DNA of 64,000 nucleotides. Source: Amyelois transitella. Taxonomy: Eukaryota > Arthropoda > Insecta > Lepidoptera > Pyralidae. The translations under genes were made by a program, and so were the position numbers. Under the pieces are notes generated by a model. It searched no databases, was not told the DNA's origin, and worked only from the letters and a program-made list of their open reading frames with translations. Position 1 is the stretch's first letter. Every line of letters begins with the position of its first letter. Shown here piece by piece: positions 22,155 through 31,100 of this stretch. The stretch covers positions 2,170,001 through 2,234,000 of the forward strand of contig NC_083531.1 in assembly GCF_032362555.1 (NCBI RefSeq), read 5' to 3'.

Positions 22155-24241
22155 GACTCTTTTTTATTATAAAACTAGCTGTCCCGGCAAATGTTCTTTT
22201 GACATATAAATAATTATTAAGTAATTTCTACATTAAAAAAATTTTAAGGGTGGACAACCCTTATCAGTAAGGAGTATGAAAAATGATGTTGGCCGATTGT
22301 CAGACCTACTCAATGTGCTCACAAAATTTCATGAGAATCGGTCAAGCCGTTTCGGAGGACTACGGGAACGATCATTGTGACACGAGAATTTTATATATAA
22401 GACGAGAATTTTATCTATATGATATAGTTTTTTTTTTTAAGTATAAAATATAGTATCGTCGAGTTGGTATCTCGTTACATAAGTTTCGAACTCACTACGA
22501 GGCTAACTCTACATAATAATGTACCTATATGTATTAACGTTAATTTCCTTCCACAAGGAGCGGCGGCAACACTAGCGCGCAACCAGCCGGCGCTAAGGAG
22601 CAGCGCGGGCGCGCCGGCTCGTGCGGCGCACAGAGCGTGGTCGCCACCGCGCGCCCCGCACGTGAGTACACTGCGCTCTGTTTTTTATTTTATTTTTTAT
22701 TTTATATATTTGGATGACCAACAGCAAGTTTTACAATCATTAGATTTTCAATTATACATTTAAGTGCCAATTACAGGTCTTCACTAATAAAAACAGTTTA
22801 AAAAATAAGATTTTCGAGAACGCCAATTAAACACACACTAGTTAATTATAACATTGAAGCAGATGCTTAAGTGCATACATACTGTGAATAATTAGTCTTA
22901 AAGAAGATAAATGTAAATACTTAATCACAAAAGAAGTTTTCATACAACAAATGCTTAGCCCTTGCTGGAGAGGTGTTAAAAATATCAATGTCTATGGTTT
23001 TTGCAACAGTGTTGAAAGCCTTGCCTACGCGCCATAAAAATGAATTCTGCCTATAATTTGTCGATACTACTGGAAGACTGATAGGGGAATAATGTTGTTA
23101 CCATAGATCGGAATACGTAGATTGATTTTATGTACTTGCATCATGAATTACCATAGAAAGCATAATATGGATAAGCCTCTTTTTCGGGATTCCATTTCAG
23201 TACTTACAGTTAACTACATTGTCCGCGGGTAACATAGGACTACAATGTACGTGAACGAAGTCGGGGGAAAACAGCTACCACTAATATATTCTTAATTCCA
23301 CTTGTAAAAATTCCGAAAAAAAATCTTAATAATTTACAAATCCCGGTCGGAGGCATGTCCATATTAATATATACGTTTTAGTTCATTGGCCCCAAATAAA
23401 TCTACCTATTCCGATCTCTGGTTATTACGTTCGCTAATCGGTGTCGTATTAGGCGACTAATCTGTCGAATTACTTAATACTCATTGAAAAATAGTTATAT
23501 GAACTCTTTGATGAACTGAAACTGCACTTTGATTTTAACTTAAAAACATGCACTTTAATAAAATAACAATAGGTACTTATGCTAAACATTAAATCGGTCT
23601 TAAGTTTCTTAATGGAATTCCAAGTTAACTCAAAAATTTTATTTTTATTTTTTTGTATGTGTCCAGTTGCAACCTGGTAAACGAAGTAAAGAGTTTGAAC
23701 CAATACTCATTTTGAAGTATACTAAACACTCTTAATATGTTTCATTACTTTTTAATAGAAAAAAGAGAATAGGACTACTACATTTCTTATTCATACTTAT
23801 ATTTATAATCACGTATATGTCCCATGCAGTGTAGACAGAGCCAAAATTGCCAAGCATTGAAAAGACTGATAAGCCACGTTCAGCTGTTTGGCTTAATGGT
23901 AGAATTGAGATTCAAATAGTGACAGGTCACTAGCCCATCGCCTAAATAAGAAACCTAAGTTAAGCCTTCTTATTCATGGATGCAATAAAAGGCAACTAAC
24001 TAAAACTAAAAAGGGATGGGCTTGTAAACTTGGGATTCTTCTTTTACGGACGGCAGAACGTGGCCTATCAGTCTTTCAAGTCTGTTGGCTCAGTACCATG
24101 CAAGGGATGTAGACGTCACTATATGAATGAATGAACGAATGAAATGTACGACTTATTAAATGTTGTTTTTTTTTCTCACTTGCAGCCAAGCCGAAAACGA
24201 AGCCGGACTGCGAACCTAAACCACTAGCGGCTAAACAGTGA
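483..24241 (+). CDS. LARP1: La-related protein 1 (LARP1), 22 coding exons, 5' end outside window
   Basis: Cytoplasmic RNA-binding protein; the family binds poly(A)/PABP and the cap of 5'TOP mRNAs. Exons I could join in phase: 483-596, 1352-1524, 3789-3973, 4906-5095, 5696-5872, 6474-6635, 7317-7459, 8042-8149, 9304-9457, 10393-10541, 11368-11518, 11997-12059, 13075-13203, 13745-13836, 14232-14339, 15107-15258, 15874-15982, 16361-16506, 17893-18026, 18380-18507, 22558-22661, 24186-24241. All introns are GT-AG and every junction keeps frame, giving 974 residues to TGA. In order: [10 protein letters not shown] near the start, an RG-rich stretch, La motif (about 148-220, EYYFSADNL), a Q-rich run, an acidic linker, PAM2-like [10 protein letters not shown] (about 431-440), then DM15 repeats (about 720-880). 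The N-terminus is missing only because the window starts inside the gene. Exon 18380-18507 has a tandemly amplified 3' end, described separately. The family call is very secure. Confidence 0.96.
622..1051 (+). mobile_element. Older family-A copy split by a nested family-A copy
   Basis: The two halves (622-700, 975-1051) rejoin into a continuous A element once 701-961 and one copy of the duplicated site are removed. Confidence 0.85.
701..961 (+). mobile_element. Nested family-A SINE with 13-bp target-site duplication
   Basis: Flanked by ATCTCATAATGCC at 688-700 and 962-974. The 261-bp insert defines both ends of the family: GTGTGGTCCTCGGCACC at the 5' end and CGTGACCATATGTATGTATG at the 3' end. 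Confidence 0.9.
1052..1240 (-). mobile_element. tRNA-derived SINE (family G), diverged
   Basis: CTGGAGAGGAGCTTGG and ATATGAAGCGACTCCG match the body of the copy at 12380-12760 in reverse. The tRNA-like head is missing. Confidence 0.62.
1525..3788 (+). other. LARP1 intron without recognised genes
   Basis: Apart from the family-H pair at its start and a cluster of ATTGG/CCAAT motifs at 2639-2772, I see only AT-rich sequence. Confidence 0.6.
1530..1838 (+). repeat. Tandem pair of a dispersed repeat (family H)
   Basis: Two diverged copies, each with GAATGGAATA..., TGACGTCACAT/TGATGTCACGT, and AACTACACTGCAGCA. Together they make up the first 0.3 kb of the LARP1 intron after exon 1352-1524. Further copies lie at 5885-6060 and 36340-36445. 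Confidence 0.7.
3957..4110 (+). repeat. Tandem copy of LARP1 exon 3' end (after La-motif exon 1)
   Basis: The 20-nt string TTGATCAAGAAGCAGATGTG, which spans the exon end and its donor GT at 3974, recurs exactly at 4038-4057, 81 bp downstream. The following intron sequence is alignable but diverged. The second copy keeps GT but reads GTGTGT instead of GTGAGT. Confidence 0.75.
4395..4495 (+). mobile_element. Family-G SINE body fragment
   Basis: GGATCCATGGTCAAGGCC, CCAGAGCGGTGAGGATGCGA and CGGGACTAAATCCAGGA match the 3' part of family G. Confidence 0.7.
4541..4615. repeat. Short palindromic (MITE-like) element
   Basis: Arms ATCGCGCGAAAAAGCTATCG... and ...CGATAGTTTTTCGCGCGAT pair over 23 of 24 positions around a 28-nt centre. 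A related piece is at 53759-53815. Confidence 0.65.
4660..4866 (-). mobile_element. tRNA-derived SINE (family F)
   Basis: Minus strand has B-box-like GGTTCGAATCCCGGCC followed by the family body GGCCTGGGTCATGGATG and an AT-rich end. The A-box half of the head is missing. Confidence 0.78.
5885..6060 (+). repeat. Family-H dispersed repeat
   Basis: TATTGACGTCACATCAC, AGAAGAAGCGGCGAAAC, CTACACTGCAGCATTTTCAC and CGGACGTCAAT. Class unknown. Confidence 0.68.
6178..6396 (-). mobile_element. Family-A SINE, diverged
   Basis: TTGCGGGTTAGACAGAGC through GTGCCGGTAATCACCACAC, with several substitutions. It lies 80 bp before LARP1 exon 6474. Confidence 0.75.
6690..6870 (+). repeat. Degenerate intronic copies of LARP1 exon 6474-6635
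   Basis: Just downstream of the exon the intron has GAGACGCGAGTCGATGCGAAG (from about 6693), GTTGAGGAAGTCTATTTAG, then GTGTCGAAGCGAAGCAAGAC (from about 6826). These match successive parts of the exon (ETRVEAKQD ... VVEEVS). The copies are broken by substitutions and stops and are not usable exons. I read them as two decayed tandem duplicates. Confidence 0.75.
7484..7645 (+). mobile_element. Family-B LINE 3' tail, 5'-truncated
   Basis: Encodes the LINE C-terminal peptide [17 protein letters not shown] (here mutated) and ends CGTGATTTTATCAATGTATG. It faces the next copy tail-to-tail. Confidence 0.8.
7660..7902 (-). mobile_element. Family-B LINE 3' tail
   Basis: One of the longest copies here. 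The reverse strand reads [19 protein letters not shown] and onward to RDRGK, starting in SVEGK. It is inverted relative to the neighbour 20 bp away. Confidence 0.82.
7921..7999 (+). mobile_element. Helitron 5' end fragment
   Basis: ACTAATATAATAAATGCGAAAG followed by TTTGTTTGTTACCTCTTCAC. It ends 43 bp before LARP1 exon 8042. Confidence 0.6.
8286..8680 (+). mobile_element. Family-A SINE interrupted by a Helitron
   Basis: 8286-8372 and 8558-8680 are the two parts of one copy, ending GACGTGATTATATGAAG. The interruption is the Helitron at 8373-8557. Confidence 0.8.
8373..8557 (-). mobile_element. Helitron inserted in a family-A SINE
   Basis: Reversed it begins TCCTACTAATATTATAAATG and ends GACGAAGTCGCGGGCGGCATCTAG (seen as two pieces). 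Confidence 0.82.
8989..9207 (+). mobile_element. Family-B LINE 3' tail with intact terminal frame
   Basis: [20 protein letters not shown] through [14 protein letters not shown] and stop are uninterrupted, followed by TGATTTTATGTATGTATGTATG. This is the best template for the B family. It ends about 100 bp upstream of the PAM2-like exon. Confidence 0.85.
9304..9457 (+). other. LARP1: LARP1 exon with PAM2-like PABP-binding motif
   Basis: The exon reads [17 protein letters not shown]. The LN-x(3)-P-EF-x-P core fits the PAM2 consensus that docks on the MLLE domain of poly(A)-binding protein, with V-P where Ala is usual. This identity comes from motif recognition, not binding data. An imperfect Asp-His repeat (DHADHAHSD) follows. 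Confidence 0.75.
9511..9680 (+). mobile_element. Family-A SINE, 5'-truncated
   Basis: GGCGATGGGCTAGCAACCTG to CGTGATTATATGAATGAATG; the tail repeat has become GAAT. Confidence 0.78.
9831..10015 (+). mobile_element. Family-A SINE, 5'-truncated
   Basis: From CTAACAAACTTAGGATTC to GACGTCACTATATGTATGTA. It forms an inverted pair with the copy at 10051-10314. Confidence 0.78.
10051..10314 (-). mobile_element. Family-A SINE, near full length
   Basis: ATACATACACATACACATAG tail then TCACGTCTATATCCC through GTGCCGGCAACCACACGGCAC. It ends 80 bp before LARP1 exon 10393. Confidence 0.83.
10572..10670 (+). mobile_element. Family-B LINE tail, decayed
   Basis: Only scattered matches (GGTTATGAACGTG, AACCGCTGAG) and the terminal GGGAAAGAGGCGTGATTTTA remain. 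Confidence 0.55.
10715..10915 (+). mobile_element. Family-A SINE
   Basis: AAAAGGCGACTATGGGATAGG to GACGTGATTCTATGTATG. Confidence 0.78.
11027..11210 (+). mobile_element. Nonautonomous Helitron, family C
   Basis: Begins A|TCACTACATAATATAAAAC and ends CACCCGTGCGAAGCCGGGGC then GGGTCGCTAG|T: 5' TC, a 3' hairpin and CTAG between host A and T. Confidence 0.85.
11554..11650 (+). mobile_element. Family-F SINE fragment
   Basis: TAGCCTCTGTGTGTGGC, GGTTCGAATCCTGGTCG and CCCGGGTCTTGGGTGTTTAT survive. Confidence 0.65.
11758..11888 (-). mobile_element. Family-A SINE fragment
   Basis: ATAGTCAGATCTATATCCC to GACGGGTCGCTAGCCCAT; only the 3' half is left. Confidence 0.72.
12108..12360 (+). mobile_element. 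Nonautonomous element with terminal hairpin (family E)
   Basis: Starts near ATACATTTAAACGAGCAATTC and ends with the palindrome GACCGAGCAAAGCTCGGTC and GGGTACT. Class uncertain, possibly Helentron-like. Confidence 0.7.
12380..12762 (+). mobile_element. tRNA-derived SINE (family G), most complete copy
   Basis: The head has an internal pol III B box GGTTCGAATCC (12451-12461) after CGGTGGTCGAATCGATAAAG. The body then contains CGATGCTCTTACGGTGAGGG and ends GGACTAAACCCAGGA. It lies in a LARP1 intron. Confidence 0.82.
12766..13040 (-). mobile_element. Family-A SINE with an extra partial copy
   Basis: A partial copy (AATAGAATTGAGATTC) is followed by a full one ending GGGAACCACACGGCAC, 34 bp before LARP1 exon 13075. 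Confidence 0.78.
13212..13306 (+). repeat. (CA)n microsatellite at a LARP1 donor
   Basis: Alternating CA with CG interruptions begins within a few bases of the donor GTGAGC at 13204. This is the same exon-donor-CA arrangement as the amplified unit at 18433, but single copy. Confidence 0.9.
13847..14214 (-). mobile_element. Family-A SINE with internal tandem duplication
   Basis: After a complete copy the 5' end (CCATGGGAAAGAAATGGAG ... TGTACCACACAG) is repeated from about 14138. It lies between LARP1 exons 13836 and 14232 and fills most of that short intron. Confidence 0.82.
14401..14677 (-). mobile_element. Nonautonomous Helitron, family D
   Basis: Plus strand CTAGCTGTGCTCGCGACTTC ... TTTATAATATTAGTATAGA. 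Reversed this is TCTATACTAATATTATAAA ... CTAG with a CGCG-stem hairpin before the end. Confidence 0.85.
14690..14850 (-). mobile_element. Helitron-like fragment
   Basis: CTAGATTTTACCAGCAGTTT and the GCGCCACCTACGAAATT part resemble the element at 15551; the other end is not visible. Confidence 0.5.
15467..15540 (-). mobile_element. Family-A SINE 5' fragment
   Basis: CTTAGTCGCCTTTTACGACA followed by a changed GAAACACAGCAC end. Confidence 0.7.
15551..15846 (-). mobile_element. Helitron of a further family
   Basis: CTAGCTTTCACCCGCAGCTTC ... ATAATATTAATCGGGA, between host A and T. Reversed 5' end TCCCGATTAATATTATAAAC. It ends 28 bp before LARP1 exon 15874. Confidence 0.8.
16026..16241 (-). mobile_element. 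Family-A SINE
   Basis: ACGTCACGTCTATGTGCC through GTGCCGGGAACCACACGGCA, with internal deletions. Confidence 0.78.
16616..16815 (+). repeat. Degenerate tandem copy of LARP1 DM15 exon 3' end and donor
   Basis: Sequence from about 16440 (exon end plus following intron) is repeated from about 16620: AAGTTCAGA..., CAGCACT..., GCTGATTTCGAGAATGATAGG, later CCTTGTGGAACTCCCGATC against CCTTGTGGGACTCCCGGTT. The unit is about 190 bp and a third start (GGAAGTTCAGAT) is visible near 16800. In the copy the donor GGTAAGG has become GATAGG, and the frame stops after the tyrosines of YQHY. Confidence 0.8.
16982..17021. repeat. Perfect 18-bp inverted repeat, 4-nt loop
   Basis: CATTGAATAAGGCATTCT, ATTA, AGAATGCCTTATTCAATG: no mismatch. 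In a LARP1 intron. Confidence 0.9.
17413..17844 (-). mobile_element. Two family-A SINEs (fragment and near-complete copy)
   Basis: 17413-17466 holds only the 3' end. 17608-17844 is nearly complete, ending GTGCCGGGAACCACACG, 48 bp before LARP1 exon 17893. Confidence 0.75.
18433..22151 (+). repeat. VNTR of an exon 3' end + 5' splice site + (CA)n, 30 copies
   Basis: Direct reading finds 30 copies of an almost invariant core of about 80 bp. It comprises the last 75 nt of the LARP1 exon (coding [16 protein letters not shown]...FTLR), the donor GTAACG, and a (CA)n tract that runs into CCGCACGCG of the next copy. Donors fall at 18508, 18633, 18748, 18865, 18982, 19097 and so on to 21978 and 22099. 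Spacings are 113-137 bp and all odd, so units differ by whole CA steps. No AG acceptor precedes the inner copies, so only copy 1 lies in the normal exon. The next real exon begins at 22558. Confidence 0.97.
22175..22400 (-). mobile_element. Dispersed repeat with CTAGCTGTCCCGGCAAA end
   Basis: It starts right after the CA array and ends CACGAGAATTTTATATATAAG. The CTAG end suggests a Helitron, but no clear TC end is visible. Confidence 0.55.
23806..24137. mobile_element. Inverted pair of family-A SINEs
   Basis: 23806-23958 is minus and about 23970-24137 is plus, head to head. Together they could fold in the LARP1 pre-mRNA just before its last coding exon. Confidence 0.72.
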
Positions 24242-24473
24242 ATTTCACAGCGGACAATACTTAAACGTAGTAGTTTATCGATGCATTTTTATAAATTAAA
24301 AAGTAATAAAAAAAAAAACTATATAAAAATATAATAAAATAAAATTAGTGAAGTGGACGACCACGGTGGCCGATGTAGTGTTGATATCGCGAGGGTGCAG
24401 GCTGCGCGCGTACGGGGCTTGGGTGAGTTACATGCTTTATTACATGCTGTGTAGAACTAGCTTTGTTCACTTT

Positions 24474-24724
24474 TTCTTTAAATAAATAAATATATACGGG
24501 ACAAATTACACAGATCGAGTTAGCCTCGAAGTAAGTTCGAGACTTGTGTTACGAGATACTAACTCAACGATACTATATTTTATAATAAATACTTATATAG
24601 ATAAACATCCAAGACCCAGGCCAATCAGAGAAAGTTCTTTTCTCCTCATGCCCTGGCCGGGATTTGAACCCGGGACCTCCGGTGTCACAGACAGTGCGTA
24701 CTACCACTGCGCCACAGAGGCCGT
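24474..24724 (-). mobile_element. tRNA-derived SINE (family F), complete head
   Basis: Minus strand begins GGCCTCTGTGGCGCAGTGGT (A box) and continues to GGGTTTCAAATCCC-like B box (GGGTTCAAATCCCGGCC), then a body ending in TTTATTTATTTA. This is the best family-F copy. Confidence 0.85.
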
Positions 24725-24784
24725 CTCGGTAACCGTGCGGTTTCTGACGTTTTGAATAGGAACACTCCCAATCGATATCGTTTG

Positions 24785-25122
24785 TATCATTAAGCCAAAC
24801 AGCTGAACGTGGCCTTATCAGTCTTTACAAGACTGTTGGCTCTGTCTTCCCCGCAAGGGTATGAGATGATTGATCGTTTTATAGATAGATTATATGTATG
24901 TATGTATCGCTCCCATATCTTTCCCATGGATGTCGTAAAGGCGATTAAGGGATGAGCTAATAAACTTAGGATTCTTATTATAGGCGATGGGCTATCAACC
25001 TGTCACTATTTGAATTTCAATCCCATCATAAAGCTATACAGCTGAACGTGGCCTTTCAGTTATTTCAAGACTGTTGGCTCTATTTACCCCGCGAGGGATA
25101 TAGACGTGAATATATGTATGTA
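24785..25122 (+). mobile_element. Two family-A SINEs in tandem
   Basis: 24785-24908 (3' half, ending TTATATGTATGTATGTA) abuts 24909-25122 (ending GTGAATATATGTATGTA). Both lie inside the predicted 3' UTR intron. Confidence 0.76.
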
Positions 25123-28100
25123 TCACGTCTGTAACTCAAATCACGCAAATATAATTTCTCCTTTTATAACTACATATTAATATTAATAATTGTTATTTTT
25201 CTTTGTTCCAGCTTGTATGCAAAGACAATAAGCACCGCTAGAGCTGCCAGCGACATGTATGCCTCGATGTAAACATATGTCTATATATATTTTTGACAAT
25301 GTACATTAACAGCAGTCATACGTTTAGTTATTTTTTTTCTATTAGAATTGTAATTGGTAATATAACAAAATGGTGGATTTCGCGCGTGATTGAAGTGAAT
25401 AGTTAAAATTGTAAATTCGAATTTAGATCTTGATTTTTTTTTCTAAAGTTGCTATTATGTAATGTAAACAGTCAGTTGGTACTTATACATCAAATGTGGA
25501 CCTTATTTCGAGTTCTGTAGGTTTAATTTTGGTTTGATAAATGTGATGAAATCGACTTAAACGCATTCGAATTTGGAATAGATTTTTTTTCTATGTCAAA
25601 GCAAAGGCAAGAATTTATGACTAGTTATTGTCAATCTACAGTACATCGAATTTTCTTTTTTTAAAACTCCTCGATTCCACGTTGATATTTTTTTTTATTT
25701 TTTTCAAATTGCGATGTGCTCTTTTGTTCAATATTTAAACCTTGTTTTTCCGATGCAGTTCTATCATACGAGGGTTATTTTACGTCATTTTTCGAGATTG
25801 AATACTTCGAGCGTTTCGAAATTCACCTTAAAAAATATTAAAAATTCTTTTTTTTTCTTAGTTTGTATCGCTTTCGTAGGTTAAGTGCGCACTCCAGGTG
25901 CTACAGTGCGGATCTCCGGTCCTTCGGTTAGCCGAATGTCTGTATGTTTGTTCAGTCAAACTGCCTAAACTTGTTATGCTAAGATGAAGGTGTATATAAA
26001 ATAATTGGATGACTTTTCAAGATTTGCACGGATCGAAATGTTGGATTTTTGGATAACGAGTCTCAAGTCTACTTTATCAATGAAATGTGTTACAAAAGAC
26101 AGTTTTGCGAGGCGTGTATTGAAATATTTGGAAAAATTACATGATGGTGTAGACTTGGCTCAATATTTTCGGATTGTGTTCCTAGCGAAAATGTTTAGAT
26201 AGAAAATAAAAACGTAGATGATAGTTTAAAAAAATCTTTGAAGTCATCCGATATTTGAATATATAATCTTTATTCACGGTGTAATATATAGAACACAAAT
26301 GAGCATTTTTTATATGTATAATTTTGTCTAAAAGCGTTGGAATAATACGGTGGATTTGGAAAGAAAATGGAATGTATTTTTTTAAAACTGTCATTGTTTC
26401 ATTATTAATTGGTATTTCGTCTTATTATTAATAAGGAACTGTGTATAAATATAATAAATCACTAATTCTTATATGTAGTAATCCTTAACATTAATAAACG
26501 TGTATCTTTAAGTGATTTTTTAATGAAAACTCTTATGAATAATGAATGTTGACAGAGTAGTGTGAACATATTGACAAGTCGTAGGTAATTTTTTTTATAG
26601 AAATAATACGAATAATAATGCATTTTATTTATTTTCTGCGTAATTTGAACCCTAATTACGATCTTTACGAAATTAATTTTATTTTCTCCCTATCAGTTCC
26701 TAATTACGAAAAATATTTCTCACGTAAAATCAAGTTTCCATCAGCTACATAAAGACAAATTTTCCTTTTATAGAAAAAAAACTAGATATTCATGTTATTT
26801 CTATAAATAAAAATAATCTGCCAGAATTGAATGCAAATATTTTAGAATAAATTCATCGATGTATACTAGATATTTCATTTTTATCATCAAATGTCATTTA
26901 AAATCGAAAAAAAAAGACATATTTCGAACGAGAGCTCGAGACGTGCGCAAGCGCATATACAATACAATACTAATATTAGTATAAACGCTCGAATAGCTAC
27001 CGATATATGATAACTGTTGATAATAATGATGAAATTGTTTAGTATGTACGACTGAATCTACCCTCGAAATATTTGTAGTCAATGTGACGTGACATTTTGT
27101 GGTCCCATACATTTTATTGGCATTGGAATTGACATAATCATGGTGTTTCATAACATAAGAATTAGTTATGTGAAACGATGGTTATGACAAAAACGTTTTC
27201 ATGTCTCTTGTTTATGCCATCAAAATGTATGCCATTCAATATGGACACCACAATTTCTAAGGACTTTGCACGACTCTAAAAAAACTATTGACGAACGGCT
27301 AACTTTATAAAAAATAATCGTCTAAATTGTTATAATGTACAGTTGTTGATATTTTTCATGACTTAAAAAGGAGGTTAAGGCGTTTCGGGTTGTATAAACG
27401 TGTGTGCAGAATGTGTGACCGGTGTGTTTTTCATAAGCGACGACCCCGGGAGACGAATGGGTTTTTGGGCGAAAAATTGTTAAGGTTTTTTTTTTTTAAT
27501 TTGCACAAATCCAATAAAAATACTTTTAAAAATAACTAGTTATGATATCTTGCAAACGTTGAATAGTTTTTAATTCTTAGTGCTGTAACAAAATCCTCTT
27601 TGATTTACGGTTGCTTATTACTAGAGCAAGCGCATCTGTTCTGTCTGCATTAGATGTGATGTACTCGTAAACTTTACCTACATTCAATTGACATTGCTTT
27701 CTTTTAATATGTTTTTAAATTCGTCCGATTTTTCGTCAATTTAGACTTAAAATTTATTTCGATTGAAATTCTAAAATATAATGTTTCGTACTTTCGTCGT
27801 CCGGGGTCGGCCATTGTACTGCCACGGTGTTTTAGGACAATTGAGCATGTAACTGCTAAATGTATGAACAGTTTCGGAGATATATCGTTTCAAATATATA
27901 CATATACAGTGACATGGTTGCAAGAAAAATTGACAGATGTGATGTTTTTGAAATTTCATAAAAGAACAGGTATAATTTGAATTATAATTAATTATAATAA
28001 ATTTTGCTGCGAAAAATTTCATTATAAAGGTTTCCGACTAACTCGTATTGACAATATCAGAATATTATAGAAAAAAAATCGACATTTTAGAACTCATTTG

Positions 28101-31100
28101 ACGTTTCAAAAGTTTATTTTTAGACTTTTTACGTAATAAAATAAAATTGACAAATTTAAGTTAAACGAAATTTAACAATAATATCTCCGTTCCTGTATCA
28201 TATGTTTACACGGCAAAAGCATGGGTCTGAGGCAATTATTATGTTGAGAGGCGCGCGTAATGCTATCTCGCTCGCATTCTTCACAGTGTGAGCGAGATGG
28301 GTGTGGTGTTACTTTTCAACTTCCATTTTGAAATTCTGGCGAAAGCTTCATGAGTTTGTGAGATACCATAAGGTAATTATGGCTAAAAGAGAACCAGGGT
28401 ACGTATAATCGATTGACCCGTTAACTACGAAAAGTGACTTCACATCTTTCAAGTTACCAGCGAGGCGGGAACTTGAAATTTCTGTAAATATGTCTGATTA
28501 TACACGTTCAATTAACTTTAAAGGAGTTCTTTATTATTGGCAATTGAAGATAAATTGTAATTAGTGCTTGATTACTAGGAAAATAAACTAATTTTGAATT
28601 ATCCGTGGGAATATCGAAAGCTACTTTCCACCCTGGACTTTAATTCGGCATAATTTTTTTCTAATTGAAAATTTACCTTACAATTAATATTTTTTATAGG
28701 GCTACCTTCACCTCCTATGTTGGTTACTCTTTCCACTTATCCAAATTTAATTGATCGTGTATACGAAACTAAATGATATTAAGGTGTGCGTTGGCTAGGT
28801 AATAATTGATCTACCTATTAATTTCTCAAGATCATGAATAATGCTGATTTGCTCAATATATTTTTTTTTTGTGTGTGTAATATTTTCTATGTGACACGTC
28901 AAAAGTGGCCGGCTTATCCGATTCGAAGTAATTTCAACGTATTTCTGAAATGAACACTCACTGCCCACAAAAATGTATTTCTATTAATTTTTGGATGGAT
29001 TTTCCACAATTTTCAGTAACTTTTAGTAGGACATGTAACACTAAACAATACATTTGCCGTTCATGAAAATTGTACAGATTTTGTATGGTCAAATGTATGA
29101 GCCGTAGAAAAAAAAATGAATATTTCAGTTTGGATAACAAAGTCACATTGTACTGTATAATGCACGAAATATAACATAAGGACATACGATAGGGCGAGTA
29201 CCGCTGTTTTACACATTTTTTTCTTTAGTTAATAAGTGTGCTTTTTATTTTTAAAACGCTGGATGTACATACGACTGTTGCGCATGTTCAAAACAATTTT
29301 ATAATAATTATAATGTTATATATACGCTAGTCTGTATCTGATCCCGAATTTAAATTAAAAAAAACAATTGATTAAACTACATAAAAATATAGATATTAGT
29401 GAAAAACGACGTAAAAATGATAAGTCTTGTTTGAACACGTTCAACGGTCGAACTGAAAGCTATTAATTCGTAAAAAATAGTGAGTAAATGTTTAATATTA
29501 TGTCTAGATGCTTGGATCGCTTCGTTTTAATTATAGTTCCTATGTTACGTTAATTTTTCACGAGCTGAACTGAAAGTGTTGAATTATCCTTAAATATCGA
29601 CTCAATTCCACTTAAATATATTTAAATGATTGATTTTTTTCATTAAAAGTAAGTATAATAATGAATCGCATTACAAAGTTTGCTGTGTCATAGTTAAAGG
29701 ACTTGTGTAGTTAACAAAACTTGTTGCTTTTATCATCTGGCTACAGTAAGATTTATAGTAATGAGTCCTATCAATTTACGAAAATCTTAAGGTTAAGACC
29801 TTAAATAGTTTGGATGTGAACTATCAGATTACGTCTCTAATACTTTTGTTGCCAGATTTATTAGTTTACATTGAAAAAGTTCACTTGAATACTTATCATG
29901 ACATAAAACCTAATTCACTTGTAGTTGGGTAATTGAAATGTCATTAAAGTAATTTTTACTAAAGGTCCTTAATTAAAGCTCAGTTTTGAAGTAAATTAAT
30001 TAAACTAACAATAAGGTATATTTTAAAACAATCATAAAATCAGTCGAAAATTCAATTTATTTAAAAAAATCTTTCTCTCTTAAAATGAAGCGTTTTGATA
30101 CGAAACGCGGGTCTTATATGTTTAACCGTCCTTTTCTTTAGCATTTGAATTAACCGATTATGGTGAAAACGTCCGAAGCGGTCGCGAGCCACGAAGTTAC
30201 AGTTTTGGAAATCATGACACATTTATAATTTATAAATAAAAATAAACATTTGAATTGAAACTTGATAATGAAATATTTCAAACTCCTTTCAGAAATATTA
30301 TTTTTAATGGATAGGTACACACATTGAAATATGATTAAAAATTGTTGACTTATGTTAATTAAGACATGTATCTTTAGATTTTGACATATTTGTTAAACTT
30401 ATATCTTGCCATTTATGAGTTGATGTCATTTGATTAAAATAAGTCTGGTGCAAAATAAAGTTCTATAAAACAATGATTTTAAGGTCAATTTGGTTTAAGC
30501 AAGATATTTATTTATATTTTTTCTAATGTAGTAACCAAATGGAGATTTTCAAAACTGCAACTTCGTTTACCGATTACTTATGATGCGTTATGTGTTTGTT
30601 AAGTTTTTTTAGTTCTTGCGTTTGTTACAACGTCTAACTTAAGACACGCCAAAGGAGACAATGCCTAGAAGAAAATAATTAAAAAATATATGACCAGTGT
30701 AAAAAATCTAAAAAAAAACTTGCTGTTATATTAAGCGCTGTATAATATTTAAGGATTTTAGTAAAAGTGAACACTTTACTTTCCAGCGGAGTTTGATTTT
30801 TTTTTTCATTTTATAATTTGAAATATCGGAAATTATAAAAAAAAATTGGTTGTTGTAATTATAGGATGCGTAGGTGTTTAAAATAGTATTAGTCAGTAAC
30901 TGATAGGTGAATAAATATGTTTTTTAAGCGTGCTTGGTGTCGGCGGCCGGCCGCTACATCATCGGTGTATGTTTTCTTAAAGTTTTCGCGCGTCTAACTC
31001 CGACCCGCCGCGCCGACTCTTGTGGCTGTAAGTTTACAACTATATACATATTATATTGATAAATAAATTAATAATAAAAACCATGAGTTCTTTTATTTCA

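Larger units (their letters stand above)
24423..25211 (+). other. Predicted 3' UTR intron of LARP1
   Basis: A GTGAGT donor and a pyrimidine-rich TTTCTTTGTTCCAG acceptor flank 789 bp filled with SINE copies. The GC-rich segment before the donor looks exonic against its AT-rich surroundings. The donor lies about 180 nt after the stop codon. The exon beyond has a short open frame ending ASMYASM-like at 25272 that could be an alternative C-terminus, but I cannot connect it in phase with confidence. Confidence 0.5.
24242..31085 (+). other. Probable LARP1 3' UTR, with one intron (24423-25211)
   Basis: After the stop, sequence continues to a strong donor (CTTGG|GTGAGT, 24423) and an acceptor (TTGTTCCAG, 25211). 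The intron holds a tRNA-derived SINE and family-A copies. From 25212 to about 31.1 kb the DNA is AT-rich and almost free of the dispersed repeats that crowd the rest, which fits a long retained UTR. The end near 31085 (several AATAAA/AATAAT motifs) is a guess. I see no coding potential here. Confidence 0.5.

Noticed and set aside
24650..24724. Functional tRNA gene on the minus strand
   Set aside because: The head is tRNA-like but continues directly into a repeated SINE body with copies elsewhere in the window.
25991..29271. Pumilio-like TGTANATA motifs at 25991, 28483 and 29264 in the presumed 3' UTR
   Set aside because: In several kilobases of AT-rich DNA a few matches are expected by chance; there is no clustering.
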